Positions 38,245 through 49,938 of a stretch of DNA of 64,000 nucleotides are shown in pieces; within the stretch, counting starts at the first letter, position 1, and every line of letters starts with the position of its first letter. The notes under the pieces are model-generated. The model saw only the letters and a program-made list of their open reading frames with translations. It had not been told where the DNA came from and did no database searches. Source of the DNA: Strigamia acuminata (Eukaryota; Arthropoda; Chilopoda; Geophilomorpha; Linotaeniidae); contig OX442324.1 of NCBI GenBank assembly GCA_949358305.1, forward strand, positions 3,664,001 through 3,728,000, given 5' to 3'. Position numbers and translations under genes: made by a program.

Positions 38245-38290
38245 ACCCATCCACCCACCCATCCCCATCGCCATCGCCATCGCCAGCACC
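38245..38290. repeat. Short CCATCC/CATCGC repeat
   Basis: CCCATCCACC-type units followed by four CATCGC units. The 64-80 aa frames across it (Trp/Arg-rich or His-rich) are translations of the repeat. Confidence 0.75.
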
Positions 38291-40951
38291 GCCTCCACTT
38301 CACCATATTTCGTAAACCACTTCTAGGCAAAAGATATTTACTACTAAACTCAAACTACAAATTGGAGCTTAATTTCCTCAACAACATAAGCTCGAAGTAG
38401 TGTCAGCATCAACCTGAAGGAGAGAGAGAGAGAGAAAGAAGGAAAAAAAAGTCTCTTTTGTGTCGGTTCTACGCAAATAAAAGAAGTCATTTGACTGTCA
38501 TGGCTCGTCGACTGTGAAATGGCGACAACCAAAATGGCTCCCCTTCACTAACAAGAAAGGAAATTCGAAATAACAAAGGAAAAACAAAGGAATTAGGAGT
38601 AAGAAATTATTTGCAAATTTAATTATTTCAGCTGCACACTCGAGTAAACAAAATGGACACATGCTCGAGTATCAAAATGGGCGTCATTAACTGCCAACAA
38701 CAAGTCTGCAACAAATTTAATGGACAATCAAAATGATCTTTTTTATTCTTTTGGAAAAAATAATTTAAAAAAAAAACAAAACATGGCTGATGTCCAAAAT
38801 GGCAGTTTTTGAGAGTAATTACACAACGGAGCATCAAAATAAGGTTCGTTTTCGATCAATTGTGTGCAACAAGCAACTCGATGACCCAATCTTTAAATTC
38901 AGGTTTAAACACTTTTTTTTTTTCTTTTTTTTTTTCTAGGTTTCAAATTCAGCCGTCGTATGTGATGCGAGTAAATGTCACGTTATCAAATTTTCTACCC
39001 TCGTTCATGAGTTCAATAATTGAATGTTATATGTGCTTTAAAAGCAATAGTTCAGTTTTAAATTTCATTCTTCTATACGGTAGCTATCCAGTATTTTTCA
39101 TGAATAAAAGAGAAACACACGTTGCTCCAAAATCCATGATGTAAAATCCAAACAAGAGTGTTCGAAAACGCCGTGAAGGGAAACGCGAAAAGATTATTTA
39201 TGAACTAATTTAACCCCCTTTTGTAATTACAATTTTCCAGGCTTGAATTCCACCCTGTTGGCAATTACTAATGATGAATGGAATTCAATATCTCATCGCT
39301 AAATGATTGGCAACCAACAAACAAACTACTTAAACTCATATTACATGTAAAGAATTCGTGACTTCTCGTTGATCACAACGATAAATCGATATTTAAACCA
39401 TATCAAGTGACTACACAGCAGTAGAAACGATGAAACAAAGTGAGAATTCCACAACAAACAACAGAAAAATGTAAAAACTTCAAAGTTCCACTTTAAATTT
39501 TTAAGAAATATAAAGATCGTTCATTCAAAGCACGTATATTGAAGGTTTTCTCTGTTATTCTATGGACTTTAGGCATAAAATTCAATTTCCAGCTTTCCTT
39601 ATGCAGCATGTCTAGAAGAGAAAACAAATTTACTGGCACTCTCCATACAATGTAAAGACAAGAGATGGGCGTCGCCCTGTCAAACAACAAGCCCATTGCA
39701 CATAAAAACTAAACACTTTATTGCTAACATGTTGTTTTGCTACTTGTAAATTATATATTTGAGCAACTTTTTATTTTTGGATTCGTGTTGATGGTACAAA
39801 CCAAACAACCAAATAAGAAGCTTGGAGCAGCTGGTCCATACATAAACTATTCACAAACTACCTGATTGCCAAATCCAGACCGAAAAAATCGTCACAGAAC
39901 TACACAAGCTTAGCAATACAATATACTACATACTACGTACCTAACCTAAGAGTTCCGTTCCAAAAACACATTTGCAAATCAAATTGTTCCCAAGTCAAAG
40001 TGGAAAAATTGTTAATCCTAATTAAAGAGAACATTTTTCATCTTATTTTTCATCTTACTTTGAAAAGTACAACAGCTAGCATACAATGGCCGACATTGAG
40101 TGATACGTATTGACACCACAATAAATATTTTGTGCTTTACTTCAATTTTAAAACAAAAATGACATCATTTCCTGTTTAAACCCATTGCGAGTAATGCAAT
40201 CAGGCATGTCATCATGCAGCTTCCATATTTTCCCCTTAGTAACGGTTCGCCAAATGAGGAAACAATAAACAATTCAGCCATCTTGTTTTAGATGGCTGGC
40301 AAATTCAACTACCTCTGCTCCGAGGAGTTGAAATAAGAACAATTTTGCTAAACAATGACACATCTACCAAAAAGAGATGGAATTTTGTCTCCTTTCAAAT
40401 TTTATGGGCTTGATTTAGTTGTATTCAACACAGACAGAGGTCAGCGGCGTTCCGTCACGCCTTTCGGAACAAGAGTCAATTAGTCTCTCTCATCTCAATC
40501 TCAAATCTCCATTATCTCCACCTCATGCCGAGCAATGAGAAAACAAAACTGCCAGAAATACCCTCCCAATCGGCCACACCAGAGTAAACAGCTTGCTCCT
40601 CTGATCCTCTTCTCAGACCACGCCACTTAGACCCTCATTCCCCCTCGGTAAAGAGTGGACATCTCCAATCCTCCAATCCTACCAAAGGGATTGGGTGGGG
40701 CCATCGAGTCAACCACAACTGGTTAATATTGTATTACGCATTAATTAAATAAAACTCTTAAAAAATTACAAATAAAAGCGAATTACACTGTTTTTCCCCC
40801 GTTTCCCGCGTTCCCTGTCCCTCCTCTCAGGACCCCAACGTTAAAAAAAGAAAGAAAAAAAAATGTTTTAGTCAGATGATGATACAAGAAGCACTTCCAT
40901 TAAGTGATCCCTTCTTGCAATTAACAAACTACACAAGCCATCAGGATAACA

Positions 40952-40965
40952 GTCACCAAGGCAAC
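40952..40965. promoter_or_regulatory. RFX X-box-like site
   Basis: GTCACCAAGGCAAC fits the X-box consensus. It is a single site outside any repeat I recognise. Confidence 0.3.
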
Positions 40966-42251
40966 ACAGTATCGAATTACTTCCAACAGATTTTGTCAAA
41001 GTTGCAGTCATACGAGCCGGGTTGAGCAAACAGGAAGTTGGCGATCTATCGCCAGGACATTTACTTTACGAGTGTCACCATATTTTTGATGGCAAGTGAT
41101 AGTTGGCGAGAGAGAGGCAGCGCGAAGGGAGAGAGTGGAAATTATAATTCTAACTTGTCACTGAGCAGCGGCAGCAAAGATTAAAATGAAATGGTTATAA
41201 GTTACAACCATAGGCAGACATATTTGTTACCACATTGCTCTACCGGCTACGTATCACTCATACCTAATTTATCTCGCCCCTTGATTTATTGCTTCCACTC
41301 AAATAATTCTTCTTCCAACGCTTTATGACTTTAAAGACTTTTTTCGCTCCTGTTAAGAAACCAAAAATTGCCTAATTGGTGGGCAAAAGCCATTAAAAAC
41401 CTATTTTTACACCGATTTTACTAAGTTAAAACTGAATTTTGCCTTTTCTTCAACTTCAAGCTCGTTTTAGAATTGTTCGTTGTTCGTTGCCGCAATCTCT
41501 CTTATACATTTCTCTAAAACAAAACGTCCCTCCCTTACAAGATTTATGGCTTGTGAAGTACGAATACATTTTTCCTTTCTTTCTGCATGCTAAAAAAAAA
41601 AAAAAAATAGAAAAAACAAAAAACAAAAATTCATTCTCCAACTCGGGCAAATTACACACTCCCTTTCATCTTAAAACTAATCTTTTATTACAGGCCAATA
41701 ATTTTCATCAAGCGCACATTGCGCATGACCTCATTTTCACTTATCACTTTAATTTACAGTGCGCAATGAGCTTTGCACATCTTGTAATTCAGCTCATAGT
41801 CAAATTACACCCCAAATCCCAGCTGTCAAAATGGAAGCCGCTCGCGTTCAGGGGTCATGCCATTTCATAGGGTAAGGGAACCCCATAGCGAACCAGATTC
41901 CAGTTCAATTGTGAACACATGTCCGTGCGTATTTCCCGTCCAAGCCAATCCTATAACCTCAACCCGAATCTAATAAACATAAACACCCATCCGTAACCCG
42001 ACTGCAATTGATGCACCACGGGGTGGGTATACCCGGTACCCCTATACTACCCAACTTCCTTTTTAACAAATTTCCCCCCAATCCCCAAAAACCTCCATGA
42101 CAATACAACTTGACCCGACTTCCCCCTCACTTCTTATTCCACATCTTTATGCCTCATTTAATCCTATTCCTCGTTCACATCTGCCACTGCAGCATTCGCT
42201 TTTATGAGGCGAAAAAATCCAGCCAAAGTAAGCCTAACCCTTCAATATATA

Positions 42252-42252
<1 letters not shown>

Positions 42253-42282
<30 letters not shown>
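42253..42282. repeat. (AT)n microsatellite
   Basis: Fifteen AT/TA dinucleotides in a row. Similar shorter tracts lie at 21894-21917 and around 43434-43447 and 43620-43633. Confidence 0.9.
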
Positions 42283-42285
<3 letters not shown>

Positions 42286-43132
42286 ATCCCTGACAAGGAA
42301 TTTTTCTATCAACTTGGAAATGTTGGGGTGAAGGGGATTCTTGAGATCAATAAAAGGGGGGATATTGAGAGCTATAAAATTACACCGGAAGTTATCTCCA
42401 TAATAATGAATTCCCCTTTCCCCCTGTGTAATTTATGTCCATACTGACCTTCAGCAAGTCATGTACCATTGCACAATGTCATTCAGTCATCAATGACTTC
42501 AAAATCCTTCTCCCTTTTCCAAGGATCCACATTAAATTGATATTAGTCAGTAGAAAAGCAAAATCTAAAAAAAAAAGTAAAAAAAAAAAAAAGAAAAAAA
42601 AAGTGTAACTCTTTAATCTTTCTTCTACACATACTTCATCCACTTGAAGTGTTCAATTTCCCTTAAAGAAGTCCTCATTGAACTGCACCAATTAATCTTA
42701 GGGACCTCTTTGCCATTAAGCACTCAAGATGAACACAATGTTCCCTTATTCAGTCACAACCTCTCCCCTTTCAAATCAAGAAGTTGGAGAATGGATCTTA
42801 AATTGTCAATCAATTCAATTGGAAAATAAAATTATACAGTAATCTAATCTAATAGTTGAAAACAGATAATGTGCATTGAACTTGTAGAATCAAACAAACC
42901 GCTTAAAAGCGAAAAACTAATTAGACAAGACACAAATTCCACACTATTGATTAAATGTTTTGTGTTACAACCCAGGTAGAAAATTCGATCCTGGTTTTGG
43001 ACTTTCGAGTTCAAATATTTCACAGATATGGTTCACACATACAATGGCTGGCAAAAGGTTTTTTAGAATTGCCCTGCACGTATACCTTCAGTGGACCAAA
43101 CACAAAACAGTATGTACAGTGTCTAAAATATT

Positions 43133-43329
43133 AAATCTTGATGCCAAATTCAAACTGCACATTCCTTTCTGCGCAATGTAAGCAAACAGTCAAAAACGGC
43201 TTGTTGCACACAAGAAAATGGTGCTATTGTGAGTGCTATTGCCTGTTGTTCTATCTGAAAGAATTCATTATTTGTTGTGTTTATGTGTGCGCAGAAAGGA
43301 ATGCGCAGTTTGAATTTGACATCAAGATT
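43133..43329. mobile_element. Hairpin MITE with 42-bp arms
   Basis: The left arm (43134-43175) reads AATCTTGATGCCAAATTCAA and then ACTGCACATTCCTTTCTGCG. The right arm (43288-43329) is its inverse with two mismatches in 42 bases. The spacer is about 112 bp. It could fold into a long RNA hairpin if transcribed. A degenerate relative may lie at 55432-55619. Confidence 0.7.
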
Positions 43330-43339
43330 CCAAGCCAGA

Positions 43340-45100
43340 CTATTGCTAAGGTAAAAAAACGAGTAAAATTAAAGATTTTTTCCAGGGGGTTTACAATACC
43401 CCCCACAACCCTACTTTATTACATGTATATACATATATATATATATATAAATAAATATACTCGTATATATTGGTTTATGAGTTATTCCTGCTGCAGCAAT
43501 TTTATATATATACAAATGAAAATAATACTGCAAGACGGAGTATCGCATACCGGTAATTTTTTTTACAATTAAACGATTACTATATATTTAATTTTATTCC
43601 AAATGTATACATTTTCTTTTATATATATATATAGAATATATATAGAGATTGCGCTTAATCTCAATTTTTTTTTATATATTCTTGTTCATGACTAAATAAA
43701 AGCATAAAAAAAGCAGACCATTAAAGTATAAAAAAAAAGAAAGAAAAAATGTTATTCAGAATTTCTATCTCTGCACGACATTTTATTTCTCTCCCATACA
43801 CTTTATCTCTGCTGGTCATTGCCTGCGGCTCTGGCAAGACCTGCATGCGTATGAGGAAAAGTAGGAAAATGTGAATAGAGAATTTACCTAGTCCATTCAT
43901 GGACTACTGGTTGGTTCTGACGGATGATAAAGAGCCCTCTAGGGCTGCTGAATAATATCTTCATTGCATTAGCATACTTTTCATCACCAGAGACGGCCGT
44001 AGATCGTAAGTCACGAGCGATTAAGTGACAAAGAGGAGGAGAAAGGACATGCGCTGGACACGCCTCGTGATTGATGACACCTGAGCAGTTAAAACCGGAA
44101 CAAGACGTGCGACGTGACCAAATCACGACTTAATTTTCGGCCGGACGACACGAAAAGTAGAAAACAGCGAATGGTTAACCGCACCACGCGAAAGTTAGTC
44201 AACGACTAATTAGAGGCCGTTTCAATTGGTCTCTTTATTTAGCTTGACCTGTGGAGTTTAAAGACCTCAAATGAATAAAGGCGACAGTTTGCAACTAAAA
44301 TTATTGCACATGTGTGCTTTTCTGTATTAAAATTCTCATTTGCAATTCCTTAATCATTTCAAACAAGGCATGTCGCATTGAGCAAGCTTGCAAAACACTA
44401 CGGCAGAATTATTTCACAACATTATTCACAAAAAAATGTGAGCAGTGCAACTACCGTAGCTTTGTTTGTGTGCAAGTCAGCTTTAACCTGAGCCAGAATA
44501 CAATTTTCGCACCAAGTATTAATTAAAATAAACAATAAAGTTTACTTCATGATTTTCACTGGCTATTTCTATAATGTTCCTTTCTTTACTTAATACATTC
44601 AACTGCATTGCTGCAGCTATATTACATTGTGAACAACAGCTGGCCTGCACCCAAGCCGACATTAAGACATATAGTTCCTTGTACACTTGTAGTTATCACA
44701 GCCAGGATACACAACAGCTTTGCTTCCTAAAGTTGATAAAAGCATTGTTATTTTCAATTATAGTCCGCTGTCAAGAACCTTGTCACACCGCAAGTGTTCA
44801 CGCTTAAATCACTTTTATACACAACTTTTATAAACTCTCGTGTTCACACTGTTCTAGTTTTCTACAACTCAGGACAAAATGGCCACTTTTCTGCGACTTG
44901 AAGTTGGAGACTTGACTTCTTTGAAACACAACCCTGAGCGAGTAACGTGACAAGTACAGGCGGCGTGGTTAACTGCCAAAACCAAGCAATCGATCAATTT
45001 TTGGAGAGGTGCATTAGTCACTCCTTGTCACAAATATCACTAATTTGTACAAAACTTGTAGAGGTTGGACTTTAAAAAGTCATAACTTGTACAAAAGTGG
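43340..45100. other. Non-coding stretch with one G+C-richer patch
   Basis: TA-rich microsatellite tracts lie at 43.43-43.65 kb. A patch at 43.88-44.24 kb carries an 80-aa minus frame ending at a donor-like ACTAG/GTAAAT, but there is no hydrophobic signal or domain. Short plus frames at 44.3-44.8 kb are unrecognised. Confidence 0.4.
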
Positions 45101-45108
45101 TTTCAGCA

Positions 45109-45341
45109 TAAACCAAGGATAACATGGACACATATCCGTGTGTTATTTCCTATCGATTCCTTGTTCTGTGCGCTGATTGGATGACAGCAATCATGCGTAA
45201 TGCATTGCCTGCCAACTTAGCATGTTTGCGACCTGTTGTCATCCCAGAATACAGTGCGGCTATACATTATGTGGCGCCATTGGTGGCAAAACGCACTGAA
45301 CATGTGGATATGTGTCCAAGTTATCCTTGGTTCATGGTTTA
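45109..45341. mobile_element. ~233-bp MITE with 27-bp TIRs
   Basis: The left arm 45111-45137 starts AACCAAGGATAACATGGACA. The right arm 45306-45332 is its inverse with one mismatch. The interior is less AT-rich than the flanks. A 72-aa frame spanning it starts in one arm and ends near the other, so it is unlikely to be a gene. It lies directly before the MITE at 45359. Confidence 0.65.
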
Positions 45342-45358
45342 AGTGTGAACTAGGCATA

Positions 45359-45745
45359 TATACTCTAAACCGATACAACGTTGACCTAACTCCAGCCATA
45401 TCACTGGTGTAGTGGCACAAAAAAGTAGCCCATAACACCAGAATTGTTATCTAACTAGGCAAAACAACCAATAAAAAACTAAACCTTTGTTTACCTGCCA
45501 AAAGAAACCAACAAACTATGCTAACATTGTTTGATTGATTAAAAGGGAAAAAAACAGATTTAGCAAATTAAATAAACATTTTATTACCAATAAAATAAAA
45601 TCCATCATTCTAATAACTTTTTACACTGAAATTCATTGAAAATAAACAGAACTACTTTTCCGCTTATTACAGCACAGTCCACAGTTAGACGTAATCCGGC
45701 TCAACCAATTGGAAATAAGTCAACGTTGTATCGGTTTAGAGTATA
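45359..45745. mobile_element. 387-bp MITE related to 13998-14413
   Basis: The terminal inverted repeats begin TATACTCTAAACCGATACAA and run 27 bases (to CGTTGAC) at both ends. Just inside the left end is TATCACTGGTGTAGTG, shared with the 14-kb copy, followed by ACACCAGAA and AACCAATAAA in the same order. The TIRs beyond TATACTCT differ between the copies, so they belong to different subfamilies. No ORF belongs to it. Confidence 0.75.
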
Positions 45746-48168
45746 GACCAGATGTCAAATGTTATACCTAGCAATTTTATATAGACTATTTTTTAATTGA
45801 AAAAATAAAAAACATTGCCAGCCAGTGCGCTTGACATTTAAAATACCTCTACAGTTGATGTGTCAACATTTTCTCCGACAGAGTTGGCATAAACCATTGG
45901 AAAAAAATAAGTATTTTTCACACTTCAAAGGAATAAATATTCATATTTTTCAAGGGAGTGGTAAATCGGACTGTTTACCTCCTCGTGATCGCCCCAGAGC
46001 AACTGATGGCTGCGTCCTGGACTCCTGGTGCTACTAAACAAAAGCTATTGAGCCTCCGATTTGGAATCTGGGATCTTGCTTCCTTTCCTTTTTGTTTGGT
46101 GCTGCTGGGTCTTCATTGAGCGTTCCCAAACGCCTGAGTATTGTATATATTACTTGTTTTGCTACACATCTTTGCCTCCAGTTTTTCATCATCTTTTTTT
46201 TTTTTTTGCTTTTTGTTTTGCTAGGTTTCCTACATTTAATGTCAGTGGTGTAGAGCTTTAAAAGCATTTAGGATTTGTAAACAAGTAAACAATAAAATCT
46301 TGCTTATTGTTTGTATTTCTTCCACTTGTATTTACAATTACAAGAACAAACATTGAAACTTTAATGTTTTATCTTTATTTTGGGTGCAACATTTCAGGCG
46401 AAAACTAACGTCCCTACAGGTTAACAAGGAAAACGAAGAACCGTGTTCAGCTCCGTACTTCTGGGTTCTTTAGGCACCATTTCAACTCAGCATGTGCAGT
46501 TACACTGAGCTTGCAACTGCAAGAATGATGGTCCACTCTCAGCTCCACAATGTTACCCCAGAGTCCATTGTGGGTGCATTAAATATTCTCAAACAATAGC
46601 TCTCTTGATACTTTATAGCTACAAATGCATTCTTTAAATATACATATATATTTATTTTATAAGAAATATATATTTTTAAGATTGATTTTATTCAAACTCA
46701 ATCGATGCTCTTTCAATATTTCTGTTTTTGGTGTTTTTAGTGTTTTTAGTATTTCTAAAGCAACCATAAAGCCAACATCAAAACCCATAAAAACAGAAAC
46801 TCCTCTGCAGTTGTTTTTGAAGTTTGCTTCTGCCTGGTTTTGGCTTTTACAACCAAATTCAAAAAGCCTGCCAATTGTTATACTGCTTTCAGGCGAAGAA
46901 TCCAGCAGAAAAAAAGCGCGAGTGAAAGCGTAATCAAGTTCAAAGAAAAGACCATAATTCGTGGATTTTGGTGAAAATGAAGGAATTTCAAACTGCCACT
47001 TAGTTGTAACCTACAAAACAGACACAAAAACCAAATAAACTCACACAAACAAACACATTTATTCATATAGCTTAATTCTGTTTTTGCATATAAACAGAAA
47101 CTTTGCCTGCGCCTAATGCCACAATCAAAAACGAGTAAAAATTTATTCCGCAAAATTATATTCCAAAAAAATTGTCAAGTCCACATTTTTTTTCCCAAGA
47201 AAAAGTGAGATTTGAACTTGGTCCAAAACTCTTTTGGTGCCAGCTGTTGGTACCCGAAAACATGCTACAAGATAATTAGAAACGCGCTTCAAAATCCCTT
47301 TCTATAATTACTCATAAGCCAATCGACCCTCTGCGTCTAAAATGCCATTTTTGCTCTAGTCCAAACCAAACAATGGCAATTATCACAACAACATCAACAA
47401 ACTGTAGGAATAAGCTCACTCTTCAATTGCATCATGTATCCAATAATCCCTTGCCCATTTACCAAGCATCGAAAACCCCCATTGGACGCATTTACCCTGA
47501 TAATACCTCACAAGTATCCCTTTAATGCATTGCTAGATGCTATCACACCGCAATAGGTGGCGAAAAATAGCATCAACCATTTACAATTTTCCTAAACCGA
47601 ATTTCGGCCGAATTTTCCTCTCATTTTTTCTTCTTAAAAATGTTTCTGTTTAAAAGTGACAGCAAAGATTGAAAATGGCTTATTCTTATTCCATTGGGTT
47701 TCCAATATTTCCCTTTCGCCCAGCACGTACTGGATTAAAATAACAAAACCGAAAGGTCAATTCTAGAAATACAGAAATTTAAAGGTAAAGGAACACACAT
47801 TTTTATGAAACAATAGCTGCGTTCAATGTCCCATGCCAGACAAATGTGCACCATTGTTCGCCCCCTCCTTCTTGAATAAAAAAATATTTCCCCCAAGACA
47901 TAGGGGGGTTTTGATTTCATTTATTTATTTATTTTTTAAATTTATTCTGGAGATGATAAAATTGCATTTTATTTTATTGGAAAAAAATCTAAAGAATTTG
48001 GATTTTCCAGCTTAAGGGCTAAGTTCAACTTGTCTCGCTCCTGCTTGTGGCATCCACCGACTGTTTGTGTCACCAAACATCATGTCATCTACAAACATGT
48101 AAACTTTCACCGCAAATGCTCTTATTGAGCACAGGATGCTAATTGAACGCGGTATCCTTTACATCACG

Positions 48169-48634
48169 AGTCTAAATTGACCAAAACGACTGAACTCAAT
48201 GTCTAAATTGACCAAAACGACTGAATTCAATGTCTAAATTGACCAAAACGACTGAACCCAATGTCTAAATTGACCAAAACGACTGAATTCAATGTCTAAA
48301 TTGACCAAAACGACTGAATTCAATGTCTAAATTGACCAAAACGACTGAATTCAATGTCTAAATTGAACAAAACGACTAAAATAAACGTCCAAATTGAACA
48401 AAACGACTAAAATAAATGTCTAAATTAAACAAAACGACTAAAATAAACGTCCAAATTGAACAAAACGACTACAATAAACGTCCAAATTAAACAAAACGAC
48501 TACAATAAACGTCCAAATTAAACAAAACGACTAAAATAAATGACTAAATTGAACAAAACGACTAAAATAAATGTCTAAACTGATCAAATAAATGTTTAAA
48601 TTGACCGAACCGATTGAACTCAAAATCTAAATCG
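48169..48634. repeat. 31-bp minisatellite, about 15 units
   Basis: The unit TGTCTAAATTGACCAAAACG plus ACTGAATTCAA repeats about 15 times without spacers. The first six copies carry GACC..CTGAATTCAA, about seven middle copies carry GAAC..CTAAAATAAA, one copy is shortened, and the last full copy returns to the first type. The unit is not a multiple of three, so it is non-coding. Confidence 0.9.
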
Positions 48635-49903
48635 TGGAGGAAATCTAGGTTCTGTTAATAGAGCGCGGGTGCTCTATCATCAGTGCATTTACGGTACGTA
48701 CGTGTGTTCATAATTAAAGTTGATTCGGGATCCCTCCTTCGTGGATTCTTTTATTATCTGCGGCTTGTTATGCCTACTGGAGATGGAGGAGGAGGAAAAA
48801 GACAAGTCTTTTACCCGGAAATTTAAGAGTTAAAAGCATTCAGCTGCCACCAATGCTAACATTTAGACTTTTAACACAAGATGGTTACGTCATATACAAA
48901 AACATAAACAATAGAATATTCAAGTGTAAAAAAAAAAAAAAAAAAAAAACAACAACAACAACAAAAATCTGAGATTCAAGATTCAAAGATGGATCGGCCC
49001 AACTAAACAAACCATCAGATTAATCATACATTTGAAAAAAAAAATTATATGTCAAAAATGAAGGATTAATTGTTTGTTTTACTTGTCACCAAACATTAGT
49101 GAAATTGCACTTTTAATGACATCATCATCTTGGTAAACACTTGTTTAATGACATCAGGCACATCAGCACTTTATACATACATACACTTGCACTACATACA
49201 GTCTTAATGGAAAATAAAAAGTTTATTGCTCGTTGTCACTAATTTTTGAAATTCTTTTTTAAAAAAAATTTATATATTTGATTTGGTGCATTTACAGAAG
49301 TGATCCATATCAGATTTTCTACACCAGATTGCTTCCCTGTCATTTTATAGCTTGGATTTAACGATAACTACAAAAATGACAAAAAATAAACCCTTAGGAC
49401 TGACAAAATCCTAACATATAATGGAAAAGAAAAGGCTTAAAATTAAGATGACAGCAACCAGGAAGCCATAAAAGCAATATAAAGTGGAAAATGTCAAGTG
49501 ATCACGTGATAAAATGAAGTTTCGAATATAAATCTTTCCAAAGCTTTATCTTCACTGTTCAACTATTTACTGTCACCCATTTTAACCCTCGCACATCATA
49601 TTTACTTACATTAAACAAAAAAAGTGCATAAAGTGAAAAGAAATTCGTTTTATGAAAAACTCATTACTCTCAAAAATAAAGACAAAACCAACTTTCTCCA
49701 CCAGCTTCTTTACGCGGAATGAAATAAAATTACAGCAAAAATCCTCCCTGCTGCACTGACATTCATTTTCTGCAATTCACATCATCATAAAGAAGTATTT
49801 TATGTCTTCTTGCACCACATTTTGAGGGGGAGGCAAAACAGGAATCCCATAAAACCCTCATTCATTATTCCACACCAACTTTGTCGGTTTCACCATTTTC
49901 CCC

Positions 49904-49938
49904 CTTTCCTTTCCTTTCCTTTCCTTTCCTTTCCTTTA
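49904..49938. repeat. (CTTTC)n microsatellite
   Basis: About seven copies of the 5-base unit CTTTC, followed by a T-rich tract. Confidence 0.9.

Larger units (their letters stand above)
35940..43100. other. Non-coding stretch
   Basis: It contains the short CATCGC repeat, the AAATGGC motif cluster at 38.5-38.8 kb, an A23 run, an X-box-like palindrome at 40952 and the (AT)n tract. A moderately G+C-rich part at 40.2-41.2 kb has no coherent coding frame. Confidence 0.5.

Noticed and set aside
43884-44126. 80-aa minus ORF ending at a GTAAAT donor
   Set aside because: It has no signal peptide or domain, and an in-frame stop falls at the putative donor.
46878-47153. Minus frame with a hydrophobic stretch (MVFSLNLITL..) as eva-1 first exon
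   Set aside because: The donor-like GCA/GTATAA is phase 0, but the 15433 exon needs phase 1.
48169-48634. CRISPR-like array
   Set aside because: The 31-bp units are contiguous with no spacers and the DNA is eukaryotic. It is a minisatellite.
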